Below are positions 44,401-55,007 of a stretch of DNA of 64,000 bases, one piece after another; the stretch's first letter is position 1; each line of letters opens with the position of its first letter. The notes under the pieces are model-generated. The model worked only from the letters and a program-made list of their open reading frames with translations, made no database searches and was not told where the DNA came from. The DNA is from Macrostomum hystrix. Lineage: Eukaryota > Platyhelminthes > Macrostomidae. The position numbers and the translations under genes are program-made. The stretch spans positions 9,047,001 through 9,111,000 of the forward strand of contig CATNEN010000001.1 of assembly GCA_950097015.1 (NCBI GenBank), read 5' to 3'.

Positions 44401-45793
44401 TGACTGAATGAGTTTGAGAGTGACTGAATAAGTTTGAGAGTGACTGAATAAGTTTGAGAGTGACTGAATAAGTTTGAGAGTGACTGAATAAGTTTGAGAG
44501 TGACTGAATAAGTTTGAGAGTGACTGAATAAGTTTGAGAGTGACTGAATGAGATTGAGAGTGACTGAATGAGTTTGAGAGTGACTGAATAAGTTTGAGAG
44601 TGACTGAATAAGTTTGAGAGTGACTGAATGAGCTTGAGAGTGACTGGATGAGTTTGAGAGTAACTGAATGAGCTTGAGAGTGACTGAATAAGTTTGAGAG
44701 TGACTGAATAAGTTTGAGAGTGACTGAATAAGTTTGAGAGTGACTGAATAAGTTTGAGAGTGACTGAATAAGTTTGAGAGTGACTGAATAAGTTTGAGAG
44801 TGACTGAATGAGATTGAGAGTGACTGAATGAGTTTGAGAGTGACTGAATAAGTTTGAGAGTGACTGAATAAGTTTGAGAGTGACTGAATAAGTTTGAGAG
44901 TGACTGAATAAGTTTGAGAGTGACTGAATAAGTTTGAGAGTGACTGAATAAGTTTGAGAGTGACTGAATGAGATTGAGAGTGACTGAATGAGTTTGAGAG
45001 TGACTGAATAAGTTTGAGAGTGACTGAATAAGTTTGAGAGTGACTGAATGAGCTTGAGAGTGACTGGATGAGTTTGAGAGTAACTGAATGAGCTTGAGAG
45101 TGACTGAATAAGTTTGAGAGTGACTGAATAAGTTTGAGAGTGACTGAATGAGCTTAAGGGTGACTGGATGAGATAAAGAGTGACTGAATTTTGCATTCTG
45201 TTGAAAATCAATAGTAGCATATAAAAATGCACAAGTATATAAATTAAAAACGCCACCATTTTCGATGGAAAATCATCAGAATTGGGAATGATATATAATT
45301 TATAATTTAATTAGAAATTAAATTATATAATAATTTAATTTAATTATTATTTTAATTTAATTTAATTTAACTCTTTTTATAATTTAATGTCATATCGCAC
45401 TCTATTTACCACAGATTTTGTTATAACCTTTAGTATGAAAACAAAAACTCGCAACATGTTCGAACTACACTACCGTTAACCTAAGCATCAGTAGGCACTA
45501 GAGAAAAATCTAACTAATTCTCAAACAAATTTCCTATTCTACACCAGGCCGCAGTTCACGTGATGACTGGCTCCGGCAGTCAGAGGCGCCTGCTCTTTCC
45601 GCTGTGGTGCCAGTCGGTTCCTGACTGGGGCGACACCAGCAACCAACTTCTGGTGCGCCTTCAGAGAGCCGACACTGTCTGGGTGCAGTACCGCCAGTAC
45701 TGGTCCGCAGACAAGGTCTATGTGCCAGTCTGGTACCTTCATGGCTACTCTTATTCGGCCTTTTCCGGACATCTGGTCTACTCGGATGAGTAG
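35116..45793 (+). CDS. Secreted collagen/C1q-domain protein, at least four exons
   Basis: Exon 1 gives a signal peptide (LLQLTLCCSSLLFVQPVFG) and a Cys-containing segment. It also has nine uninterrupted Gly-X-Y triplets (GPRGPPGERGPPGEK ...), which exon 2 continues with a tenth (GPV). Exon 2 adds an acidic linker. Exons 3 and 4 encode a full C1q domain: VPKVAFYAHLYNN, IVKFEMVELNSGNAYDPKTG, FTAPVAGVYQIYVK, then LLVRLQRADTVWVQ and the terminal SYSAFSGHLVY. C1q/collagen proteins trimerise by the C1q head and act outside the cell in pattern recognition or as adhesion and synaptic ligands; which role applies here is unknown. The collagen part is much shorter than in complement C1q and closer to C1QL or CTRP proteins. 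The exon 2-3 junction is unresolved. Introns are packed with minisatellites. Confidence 0.82.
35540..35830 (+). mobile_element. tRNA-derived SINE of a second family
   Basis: It contains an A-box-like tagtcgttaggagc, a perfect B box ggttcgattcc and the tRNA-like spacing between them. A body follows with ttttcccagccgttaaatag, gttccactattggctggggg and cagtccatggac. A second B-box-like tgttcgaacc lies just upstream near 35568, hinting at a dimeric head or nested copy. No tRNA acceptor stem can be paired, so it is not a tRNA gene. Confidence 0.7.
36047..36381 (-). CDS. Antisense exon of an unidentified membrane protein, inside intron 1 of the C1q gene
   Basis: The acceptor gttttttag (minus strand) and donor CAG|GTATTG bound a 335-nt frame with no stop: NIEDLEVQIRAKSCVYF, AYYFGLLYTCRVFVHYSLPE, VMKWTKHPWSFYSCQLADNG, SIYFSLVSETPYCSEAKEG and a hydrophobic WMLVTILWSLCALVQ. 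The sequence looks like an extracellular domain rich in Cys/Tyr leading into a transmembrane helix. Length and phase (1 in, 0 out) are consistent with a coding exon. I do not recognise the family and found no neighbouring exon with confidence. Confidence 0.55.
36382..37470. other. Unique intronic DNA of the C1q gene
   Basis: AT-rich sequence without repeats or recognised genes. It ends with tcttgaattgtag, the acceptor of exon 2. Confidence 0.35.
37471..38108 (+). CDS. Collagen/C1q gene exon 2, with possible alternative 3' end
   Basis: Phase 1 entry completes GPV, then AVDRKEVGGAAAAALRQVAD, an acidic run (NDDPEDEAMMLADEAEELPG) and YGQCHLALVEITTGDRCEFG. Exon 3 needs a phase 1 donor; candidates are G|GTGACA (after 37701) and G|GTGGAA (after 37719), both weak. 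If no donor is used, the frame continues for 130 codons through a Thr-rich stretch (APTKEPTTTTEHK) to a hydrophobic end LTLSVTAIFYHLLLFNY and stop. That looks like a GPI signal or tail anchor. AATAAA occurs near 38437. Confidence 0.6.
38109..39434. other. AT-rich intron 2 / alternative 3' UTR
   Basis: Sequence after the TGA is AT-rich with an aataaacatttc near 38437 that could end an alternative transcript. No other feature is recognised. Confidence 0.35.
39435..40482. repeat. 12-bp minisatellite (cagtctctatcc / cagtctcaatcc), about 87 units, abutting a C1q exon
   Basis: Two 12-bp variants alternate irregularly. The array ends about 35 bp before the acceptor of exon 3. All three + strand registers are stop-poor, giving artificial SQSL or SIPV repeat proteins, one of which runs into the C1q exon. 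It is intronic. Confidence 0.96.
40517..40749 (+). CDS. Collagen/C1q gene exon 3 (first half of C1q domain)
   Basis: The acceptor ctcctcacgcag precedes RDAQMVPKVAFYAHLYNN. The exon carries KFEMVELNSGNAYDPKTGVF and APVAGVYQIYVKIAAQGQRT. The donor is ACG|GTAGGT. 233 nt, phase 1 in, phase 0 out. Confidence 0.9.
40930..41065 (-). mobile_element. tRNA-like SINE fragment
   Basis: The minus strand reads agctacagactctgttatcc, aaggtcgtgagttccagtcc and ccggtaaggtcagg. The B-box-like gagttccagtcc after an aaggtcgtg spacer is typical of a tRNA-derived head. Confidence 0.5.
41227..41607. repeat. Homopurine (GGA)n/(GGT GA)n array, about 380 bp
   Basis: Almost uninterrupted gaggaggag with gggtgag variants. 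The + strand lacks C except once near 41552. It can form triplex or two-tetrad G-quadruplex structures. The poly-Arg and poly-Leu open frames are artefacts. Confidence 0.97.
41608..43774. other. AT-rich intron 3 of the C1q gene
   Basis: Unique DNA without a recognised coding exon. A gctgcagctgctgctgc run occurs near 43334, and a short (ta)n run near 43763-43772. Confidence 0.35.
43780..45190. repeat. 20-bp minisatellite, about 70 copies, with higher-order structure
   Basis: The unit is gagagtgactgaataagttt (20 bp; a/g variation at aata(a/g) and t/a at agttt/agatt). A distinctive block with tgactggatg and taactgaatg occurs at 44641 and again at 45061, exactly 420 bp (21 units) apart. The 478-codon minus-strand frame over it is not a gene. 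Confidence 0.97.
45191..45547. other. AT-rich end of intron 3
   Basis: It includes a very AT-rich patch of aatttaattta motifs at 45290-45385, ending in the exon 4 acceptor cctattctacaccag. Confidence 0.5.
45548..45793 (+). CDS. Collagen/C1q gene exon 4 (C-terminal half of C1q domain)
   Basis: Phase 0 entry at AAVHVMTGSGSQRRLLFP, then DTSNQLLVRLQRADTVWVQ, YWSADKVYVPVWYLHGYSYS and AFSGHLVYSDE, stop 45791-45793. The last strand SAFSGHLVY is the usual end of C1q domains. Confidence 0.9.
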   Translation, partial: AAVHVMTGSGSQRRLLFPLWCQSVPDWGDTSNQLLVRLQRADTVWVQYRQYWSADKVYVPVWYLHGYSYSAFSGHLVYSDE

Positions 45794-45961
45794 GCCGACT
45801 GCTCTGCAGAGATCGGATGAGAGCGGAGTTGAAAAACAATCTTTATTTTGTTTTGCTGCTTTTTATAACAAAACAGACTCATTTTCAACTCATACTGAAC
45901 GCTTTCTCATGTTCATGCCTCTGCGACTTGAGTAGAAACACAATGACGAGACTTAGAAGTA

Positions 45962-47618
45962 ACATGGATTGCTAGTCTAGCCTCCAATGGGTGAAGGAAT
46001 AGAATGGATTGCTAGTCTAGCCTCCAATGGGTGAAGGAATAGAATGGATTGCTAGTCTAGCCTCCAATGGATGAAGGAACAGAATGGATTGCTAGTCTAG
46101 CCTCCAATGGGTGAAGGAATAGAATGGATTGCTAGTCTAGCCTCCAATGGATGAAGGAACAGAATGGATTGCTAGTCTAGCCTCCAATGGGTGAAGGAAC
46201 AGAATGGATTGCTAGTCTAGCCTCCAATGGGTGAAGGAATAGAATGGATTGCTAGTCTAGCCTCCAATGGGTGAAGGAATAGAATGGATTGCTAGTCTAG
46301 CCTCCAATGGATGAAGGAATAGAATGGATTGCTAGACTAACCTCCAGTGGATGAAGGAATAGAATGGATTGCTAGTCTAGCCTCCAATGGGTGAAGGAAT
46401 AGAATGGATTGCTAGACTAACCTCCAGTGGATGAAGGAATAGAATGGATTGCTAGTCTAGCCTCCAATGGATGAAGGAATAGAATGGATTGCTAGTCTGG
46501 CCTCCAATGGATGAAGGAATAGAATGGATTGCTAGTCTAGCCTCCAATGGGTGAAGGAATAGAATGGATTGCTAGTCTAGCCTCCAATGGGTGAAGGAAT
46601 AGAATGGATTGCTAGTCTAGCCTCCAATGGGTGAAGGAATAGAATGGATTGCTAGTCTAGCCTCCAATGGATGAAGGAATAGAATGGATTGCTAGACTAA
46701 CCTCCAGTGGATGAAGGAATAGAATGGATTGCTAGTCTAGCCTCCAATGGGTGAAGGAATAGAATGGATTGCTAGACTAACCTCCAGTGGATGAAGGAAT
46801 AGAATGGATTGCTAGTCTAGCCTCCAATGGATGAAGGAATAGAATGGATTGCTAGTCTGGCCTCCAATGGATGAAGGAATAGAATGGATTGCTAGTCTAG
46901 CCTCCAATGGGTGAAGGAATAGAATGGATTGCTAGACTAGCCTCCAATGGGTGAAGGAATAGAATGGATTGCTAGTCTGGCCTCCAATGGATGAAGGAAT
47001 AGAATGGATTGCTAGTCTAGCCTCCAATGGGTGAAGGAATAGAATGGATTGCTAGTCTAGCCTCCAATGGGTGAAGGAATAGAATGGATTGCTAGACTAA
47101 CCTCCAGTGGATGAAGGAATAGAATGGATTGCTAGTCTGGCCTCCAATGGATGAAGGAATAGAATGGATTGCTAGTCTGGCCTCCAGTGGATGAAGGAAT
47201 AGAATGGATTGCTAGTCTGGCCTCCAATGGATGAAGGAACAGAATGGATTGCTAGTCTAGCCTCCAATGGGTGAAGGAATAGAATGAATTGCTAGACTAG
47301 CCTCCAATGGGTGAAGGAATAGAATGGATTGCTAGTCTAGCCTCCAATGGATGAAGGAATAGAATGGATTGCTAGTCTAGCCTCCAATGGATGAAGGAAT
47401 AGAATGGATTGCTAGTCTAGCCTCCAATGGATGAAGGAATAGAATGGATTGCTAGTCTAGCCTCCAATGGATGAAGGAATAGAATGGATTGCTAGTCTAG
47501 CCTCCAATGGATGAAGGAATAGAATGGATTGCTAGTCTAGCCTCCAATGGGTGAAGGAATAGAATGGATTGCTAGTCTAGCCTCCAATGGGTGAAGGAAT
47601 AGAATGGATTGCTTATGT
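45962..47618. repeat. 40-bp minisatellite, about 41 copies
   Basis: The unit is agaatggattgctagtctag followed by cctccaatgggtgaaggaat. A 360-bp block (9 units, marked by gctagactaacctccagtgg) is duplicated at 46321-46680 and 46681-47040 approximately. It begins about 170 bp beyond the C1q stop codon. Confidence 0.97.
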
Positions 47619-48179
47619 AGAATGTAACTGACGAAGGAATAGAATTGAATGAATTGAAATGGAAAATACAATTTGGGTTATGTATCTGTGTCATCACGAG
47701 GATCACCTATAAGTATAAATTCCTATCTTGGAACATAATTTACTATCACCATTTTCGATAACTATCAAACCAAGTCAATTTGCTTTGAATTTAATTTAGA
47801 GTAGTTGGTATATATATATACACATTTATTAACTAGAATTTATAGCTTTCTTTATCCCCTGCCCTACTTAAAGTAGTTTATTCGGGTCAGTCGTGCTTTT
47901 CTTACAGAATTTGCAGCCTAAAATATATATAATGTAGAAAAAAAATATAAAATGTCTACTATGTTCCAGCATAGTCTGTTAGATCGCACTGTTTGTCACG
48001 GTTGAAAAAGTAAATCTAGTTCTGCACTGAATGCACAGCTCTTAGAAATAAGATTTCCGTTAAGAGAAAATCAAATACAAAAGCTCAATGGTATTGATTG
48101 TCGACTATAACAAATCTGCTTATAAGAAACGTTACAGAAGTAAAATTGTTTTCGCTTTTGTTTAGAAGGAAGAGGTAGC
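47619..48179. other. AT-rich intergenic DNA
   Basis: No gene or array; contains short (ta)n runs near 47810. Confidence 0.35.
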
Positions 48180-48795
48180 AAAAATAGACGAGAGAATGAG
48201 AAGGGAAGTGAGATAGCGAGAATGAGAAGGTGAGAATGAGAAGGGAAATGAGAAAGCGAGAATGAGTAGGCGAGAATGAAAAGGTGAGAATGAGTAGGTG
48301 AGAATGAGTAGGTGAGAATGAGTAGGTGAGCATGAGAAGGCGAGAATGAGTAGGAGAGAATGAAAAGGTGAGAATGAGTAGGTGAGGATGAGTAGGTGAG
48401 CATGAGAAGGCGAGAATGAGAAGGGAAATAAGAAAGTGAGAATGAGTAGGCGAGAATGAAAAAGTGAGAATGAGTAGGCGAGAATGAGAAGGCGAGAATG
48501 AGAAGGCGAGAATGAGAAGGCGAGAATGAGAAGGGAAATGAGAAAGTGAGAATGAGAAGGCTAGAATGAGTAGGCGAGAATGAAAAGTTGAGAATGAGTA
48601 GGCGAGAATGAAAAGTTGAGAATGAGTAGGCGAGAATGAAAAGTTGAGAATGAGTAAGCGAGAATAAAAAGTTGAGAATGAGTAGGCGAGAATGAGAAGG
48701 CGAGAATGAAAAGGGAAATGAGAAAGTGAGAATGAGTAGGTGAGAATGAAAAGGTGAGAACGAGTAGGCGTGAATCAGATGAGAAATAAGAAGAC
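48180..48795. repeat. 14-bp purine-rich minisatellite, about 42 copies
   Basis: The unit is gagaatgagtaggc or gagaatgagaaggc, with gagaatgaaaagg variants and gggaaatgagaaag interruptions. The + strand is nearly pyrimidine-poor. Confidence 0.94.
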
Positions 48796-49556
48796 GATAA
48801 TGAGAACGTAAGAAATGACGAGTACATGAAGCAGATAGCCATTTAACAGTTGTCTAATCAACTTGACAAAGTCTAGACAAATTGGCAGACAAGAAACTAC
48901 ACAACTGATAATTGCTACATGAACATGAATACTCGTATAACTTGCTAAAGTAAGTTGCTATGTAAAATTCTACAGTTACAAAAAATCAATTTCACTAATT
49001 GGTCTGAGCGTATGTACGACTTTTAGTTTTGCAGTCAGTCTGAAAAGAGAGAAAGATAGGCACAGAAGCTGCAGTTGTGGCTTCCGATTCGTCCCCAACC
49101 ACAGCCTGTCATCACCGGCGAACTGTAGGAGCCGGTAGAAACCCAAAGCCAAGCAGCGAAGTGTGCAGTAAAGAAGGTTGAAGGCAGTTCAAGAAGAAAT
49201 TGGTACACGCACGCACGCAGAGAAAATCTGCTTTTTTCCCGCCGCCTCAGCAGAAAAATTGGCAAAAGCGAAAAATAACGAACAAAAAGCTGACTTCTGT
49301 TGGAGGAACGGTTCTTGGACTACTAGAATAATTCGTCTCGTATAGAATTTTGCTTTCAATTAGCAGCATGTTCCTATTTGCTGTTGCTTCATCTACGAGC
49401 TATTAGAATCTGGATTGCATGCAGATGAAGGAAAGATTGACTTTGCAAAATTTTATTCTACAGATTCATTACTCTGACTTGCTTACTTTATCCGATCGAC
49501 TTGAGTTTTAAGCTAGATTTTATACATATTGCAGACACCATCTTACTACGAGCGTA
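48796..49556. other. Intergenic DNA, no gene recognised
   Basis: A cacgcacgcacgcag run lies near 49206. A minus-strand frame at 49035-49265 has no recognisable domain. Confidence 0.35.
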
Positions 49557-50262
49557 CGCTGTCACTCCTTCCCCTGTCACTCCTTCACCTGTCACTCCCT
49601 CCCCTGTCACTCCTTCCCCTGTCACTCCCTCCGCTGTCACTCCTTCCCCTGTCACTCCTTCACCTGTCACTCCCTCCCCTGTCACTCCTTCCCCTGTCAC
49701 TCCCTCCGCTGTCACTCCTTCCCCTGTCACTCCTGTAACTCACTCTCTCAACTGTCACTCTTTCACCTGCCACTCCCCCCTGTCATTCCTTCACCTGACA
49801 CTCCCTCCCCTGTCATTCCCTCCCTGTCACTCCTTCCCCTGTCACTCCCTCCCTATCACTCCTTCCCCTGTCACTCCCTCCGCTGTCACTCCTTCCCCTG
49901 TCACTCCTGTAACGCGCTCTCTTAACTGTCACTCCCTCCCCTGTCACTCCCTCCCCTGTCACTCCCTCAACTGTCACTCCCTCCCCTGTCACTCCCTCAA
50001 CTGTCACTCCCTCCCCTGTCACTCCCTCCCCTGTCACTCCCTCAACTGTCACTCCCTCCCCTGTCACTCCCTCAACTGTCACTCCCTCAACTGTCACTCC
50101 CTCAACTGTCACTCCCTTAACTGTCACTCCCTCAACTGTCACTCCCTCAACTGTCACTCCCTCCCCTGTCACTCCCTCAACTGTCACTCCCTCCCCTGTC
50201 ACTCCCTCAACTGTCACTCCCTCCCCTGTCATTCCCTCATCTGTCACTCTCCGTCACTGCCC
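49557..50262. repeat. 15-bp minisatellite, about 46 copies
   Basis: The units are tcactccctcccctg and tcactccctcaactg, with tcctt variants. Pyrimidine-rich on the + strand. It shares the tgtcactc core with several other arrays. Confidence 0.96.
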
Positions 50263-50796
50263 CCCTCGAACTCTGACCGCAGCCCCTTGGCTAGTTGTCA
50301 GTCTTCATGCCCAATGCTGCATCAAGCATGAAGTTAAAAGGCACGACTTCCGGCTTTAGATTGGCCTCTCTTCAAACTCTTGACTGAGAAATTTTTCTGC
50401 CGCATCGAAAAAAATTCTCTCTCCCATGGGTTTCCAAGTCGGTTCAGAACACGTCAAAAATATTTCCCACAGAAAAATACTGGCAAGACACGGGCCCAAA
50501 TCCAGAATCGACATTGTCTATGCACATAGTGGCTAGCAAAAATATGTGTTTATTCTGAAAATAGCTCAGCACCAACGATATGTAAGCCAACAGCAAACTG
50601 CACTGGCCTAATGCTTGGCTTGAAAATATGGTTCTGTGTTGTGTCTGCTGTGCAATTCTTCTTACGCGGACCTGTAAATATAATATTTTTGACTATTATG
50701 GCACCCTTAGCATATATGACAATGCTTCCTGTAACTAGTCCTGAAATAGTCCAGTACTTCCTTTGTTGCATAACTTGTTCAGTCCTGCAGTTCCTC
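50263..50796. other. Spacer between two large arrays
   Basis: Unique sequence without a recognised gene. Confidence 0.35.
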
Positions 50797-53158
50797 ATTC
50801 ACACAGTCCCTCAGACATCCAGTCCCTCAGCCATCCAGTCCCTCACACACCCAGTCCCTCAGTCATCCAGTCCCTCAGCCATCCAGTCCCTCAGTCATCC
50901 AGTCCCTCAGCCATCCGCAGTCCCTCAGACATCCAGTCCCTCAGACATCCAGTCCCTCAGTCATCCAGTCCCTCAGCCATCCAGTCCCTCAGCCATCCAG
51001 TCCCTCAGCCATCCAGTCCCTCAGCCATCCAGTCCCTCAGCCATCCGCAGTCCCTCAGACATCCAGTCCCTCAGCCATCCAGTCCCTCAGACATCCAGTC
51101 CGTCAGCCATCCAGTCCCTCAGTCATCCAGTCCCTCAGCCATCCAGTCCCTCAGCCATCCAGTCACTCAGACATCCAGTCCCTCAGACATCCAGTCCCTC
51201 AGCCATCCAGTCCCTTAGCCATCCAGTCCCTCAGCCATCCAGTCCCTCACACACCCAGTCCCTCAGTCATCCAGTCCCTCAGCCATCCGCAGTCCCTCAG
51301 TCATCCAGTCCCTCAGACATCCAGTCCCTCAGCCATCCAGTCCCTCAGACATCCAGTCCCTCAGTCATCCAGTCCCTCAGACATCCAGTCCCTCAGCCAT
51401 CCAGTCCCTCAGTCATCTATTCCCTCAGCCATCCAGTCCCTCAGACATCCAGTCCCTCAGACATCCAGTCCCTCAGACATCCAGTCCCTCAGCCATCCAG
51501 TCCCTCAGCCATCCAGTCCCTCAGCCATCCAGTCCCTTAGCCATCCAGTCCCTCAGCCATCCAGTCCCTCAGTCATCCAGTCCCTCAGACATCCAGTCCC
51601 TCAGTCATCCAGTCCCTCAGCCATCCGCAGTCCCTCAGACATCCAGTCCCTCAGCCATCCAGTCCCTCAGTCATCCAGTCCCTCAGCCATCCAGTCCCTC
51701 AGCCATCCAGTCCCTCAGCCATCCAGTCCGTCAGACATCCAGTCCCTCAGCCATCCAGTCCCTCAGCCATCCAGTCCCTCAGCCATCCAGTCCGTCAGAC
51801 ATCCAGTCCCTCAGACATCCAGTCCCTCAGCCATCCAGTCCCTCAGACATCCAGTCCCTCAGTCATCCAGTCCCTCAGACATCCAGTCCCTCAGCCATCC
51901 AGTCCCTCAGTCATCTATTCCCTCAGCCATCCAGTCCCTCAGACATCCAGTCCCTCAGACATCCAGTCCCTCAGACATCCAGTCCCTCAGCCATCCAGTC
52001 CCTCAGCCATCCAGTCCCTCAGCCATCCAGTCCCTTAGCCATCCAGTCCCTCAGCCATCCAGTCCCTCAGTCATCCAGTCCCTCAGACATCCAGTCCCTC
52101 AGTCATCCAGTCCCTCAGCCATCCGCAGTCCCTCAGACATCCAGTCCCTCAGCCATCCAGTCCCTCAGTCATCCAGTCCCTCAGCCATCCAGTCCCTCAG
52201 CCATCCAGTCCCTCAGCCATCCAGTCCGTCAGACATCCAGTCCCTCAGCCATCCAGTCCCTCAGCCATCCAGTCCCTCAGCCATCCAGTCCGTCAGACAT
52301 CCAGTCCCTCAGACATCCAGTCCCTCAGCCATCCAGTCCCTCAGACATCCAGTCCCTCAGACATCCAGTCCCTCACACACCCAGTCCCTCAGTCATCCAG
52401 TCCCTCAGCCATCCGCAGTCCCTCAGTCATCCAGTCCCTCAGCCATCCGCAGTCCCTCAGACATCCAGTCCCTCAGCCATCCAGTCCCTCAGACATCCAG
52501 TCCCTCAGCCATCCAGTCCCTCAGCCATCCAGTCCCTCAGCCATCCAGTCCCTCAGCCATCCAGTCCCTCAGCCATCCAGTCCCTCAGTCATCCAGTCCC
52601 TCAGCCATCCAGTCCCTCAGCCATCCAGTCCCTCAGTCATCCAGTCCCTCAGCCATCCAGTCCCTCAGCCATCCAGTCCCTCAGCCATCCAGTCCCTCAG
52701 TCATCCAGTCCCTCAGCCATCCAGTCCCTCAGCCATCCAGTCCCTCAGCCATCCAGTCCCTCAGCCATCCAGTCCCTCAGCCATCCAGTCCCTCAGCCAT
52801 CCAGTCCCTCAGACATCCAGTCCCTCAGCCATCCAGTCCCTCAGACATCCAGTCCCTCAGTCATCCAGTCCCTCAGCCATCCAGTCCCTCAGTCATCCAG
52901 TCCCTCAGACATCCAGTCCCTCAGTCATCCAGTCCCTCAGCCATCCAGTCCCTCAGTCATCCAGTCCCTCAGTCATCCAGTCCCTCAGTCATCCAGTCCC
53001 TCAGACATCCAGTCCCTCAGTCATCCAGTCCCTCAGACATCCAGTCCCTCAGACATCCAGTCCCTCAGCCATCCAGTCCCTCAGTCATCCAGTCCCTCAG
53101 TCATCCAGTCCCTCAGTCATCCAGTCCCTCAGACATCCAGTCCCTCAGCCATCCAGTC
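50797..53158. repeat. 16-bp minisatellite (ccatccagtccctcag), about 147 copies, 498-bp higher-order repeat
   Basis: Unit variants differ at one position (c/a/t before catccag). An 18-bp variant with ccgcagtccctcag recurs. Rare markers recur 498 bp apart: tcatctat at 51413 and 51911, and tccctta at 51533 and 52031. This shows block duplication of 31 units. Confidence 0.97.
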
Positions 53159-53696
53159 ACAATATCACTGGCGCGAATGCAGCATTTCCATCATAAAATG
53201 TCGAGTGTATCTGTTAAGATATATTCTTCTTTTTCCCCTTCTTTCGGTCGAAAATTAATTTACCAAAGTGGAACGGTCGGAGCCATGATAGGATTAGTCG
53301 GAACTATTAGCATAGATATTATACGACCGATAGTAAATACTATATGCGCTACAAAGCCCTCTTAATCATGTTTATGGCGCACAACCCCAACTACCGACCA
53401 AATTCCTTCTATATAATAAGTAGAAGTGTTTCCTCGCCAAGTTGGCTTTGAGTGTGTGCGAGGAAGGATGTTTCAGATCCCCAGATCAGATGATAAGAAG
53501 CCGACGGAAATGCGATCTACCCGTGACGTGGCTCTGAACTCGCATTTGTCTTCTGGTAGCAGAAATTAAATTAATAAGTCGTAAAATAATAATTTTGACA
53601 TGAAATTCCGTTTACCCTAATTCCCAAGAAGGCTTTCAACTGTGAAAGTGTTCCCGTGTGACTCTGTGGGGAGCCGCCATGCCAAGCTTTGCCCGT
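53159..53696. other. Unique spacer with a short hairpin
   Basis: It has an 8-bp perfect stem ttcctcgc (53430-53437) / gcgaggaa (53458-53465) with a 20-nt loop. No gene is recognised. Confidence 0.35.
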
Positions 53697-54690
53697 ATCT
53701 ATCTACTTATCTATCTACTTATCTATCTACTTATCTGTCTACTTATCTGTTTAATTATCAATCTACTTATCTGTCTACTTATCTGTCTACTTATCTGTCT
53801 ACTTATCTGTCTACTTATCTGTTTAATTATCTATCTACTTATCTGTCTACTTATCTGTTTAATTATCTATCTACTTATCTGTCTACTTATCTGTTTAATT
53901 ATCTATCTACTTATCTGTCTACTTATCTGTTTAATTATCTATCTACTTATCTGTCTACTTATCTGTTTAATTATCTATCTACTTATCTGTCTACTTATCT
54001 GTCTACTTATCTGTTTAATTATCTATCTACTTATCTATCTACTTATCTATCTACTTATCTGTTTAATTATCTATCTACTTATCTATCTACTTATCTGTCT
54101 ACTTATCTGTTTAATTATCTATCTACTTATCTGTCTACTTATCTGTTTAATTATCTATCTACTTATCTATCTACTTATCTGTCTACTTATCTGTTTAATT
54201 ATCTATCTACTTATCTGTCTACTTATCTGTCTACTTATCTGTCTACTTATCTGTTTAATTATCTATCTACTTATCTATCTACTTATCTGTCTACTTATCT
54301 GTTTAATTATCTATCTACTTATCTTTCTACTTATCTGTCTACTTATCTATCTACTTATCTATCTACTTATCTATCTACTTATCTATCTACTTATCTGTCT
54401 ACTTATCTGTCTACTTATCTGTCTACTTATCTGTTTAATTATCTATCTACTTATCTGTCTACTTATCTGTCTACTTATCTATCTACTTATCTGTCTACTT
54501 ATCTGTCTACTTATCTGTCTACTTATCTGTCTACTTATCTGTCTACTTATCTGTCTACTTATCTGTTTAATTATCTATCTACTTATCTATCTACTTATCT
54601 GTCTACTTATCTGTCTACTTATCTATCTACTTATCTGTCTACTTATCTGTTTAATTATCTATCTACTTATCTGTCTACTTATCTGTTACG
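53697..54690. repeat. 12-bp minisatellite (tacttatctgtc / ttaattatctat), about 83 units
   Basis: TATC-rich 12-mers alternate; the ttaattatctatc variant marks a higher period of 24-60 bp. Open frames over it (YLST and LLIC repeats) are artefacts of the unit length. Confidence 0.96.
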
Positions 54691-55007
54691 AGCTACTTCT
54701 ACAGCTATAAAAAAATGCACTCAGTAAACTCGCACACTCGAAAGAAAGATTTTCTTTAAGCATGTGGATAAGAGACTGCGGTCAGTCGAATCGCGTCCCC
54801 ACTCTGAGTACATCCTATTGGGTATCTTACAGAATGAGGAGTTAGTCAACAGAGTCGGAGCTAAGTTTGTGAGTACAGGGCGGGTGTCAAGAGTAGATTT
54901 GAGAAGAGCTGAAACGGAAGACGGGGTAAAAAGAGACAGTCATAGTTTTTTAAGACTCCAGATTTAGTGGCTAAATTATTTAGGAGGCAGAATAAAAATC
55001 TACACCA
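54691..55007. other. Unique spacer
   Basis: A 67-codon + frame (54764-54967) has no recognisable feature. Nothing else is seen. Confidence 0.3.

Noticed and set aside
43823-45259. 478-codon minus-strand frame of QSLSNLFSHSQT-like repeats
   Set aside because: It is the translation of the 20-bp array. All registers of the unit lack stops; it lies inside a C1q intron on the opposite strand.
49035-49265. 76-codon minus frame
   Set aside because: No domain and no convincing flanking exons.
53642-54727. 361- and 350-codon YLST and LLIC repeat frames
   Set aside because: 12-bp TATC-rich array read in different registers.
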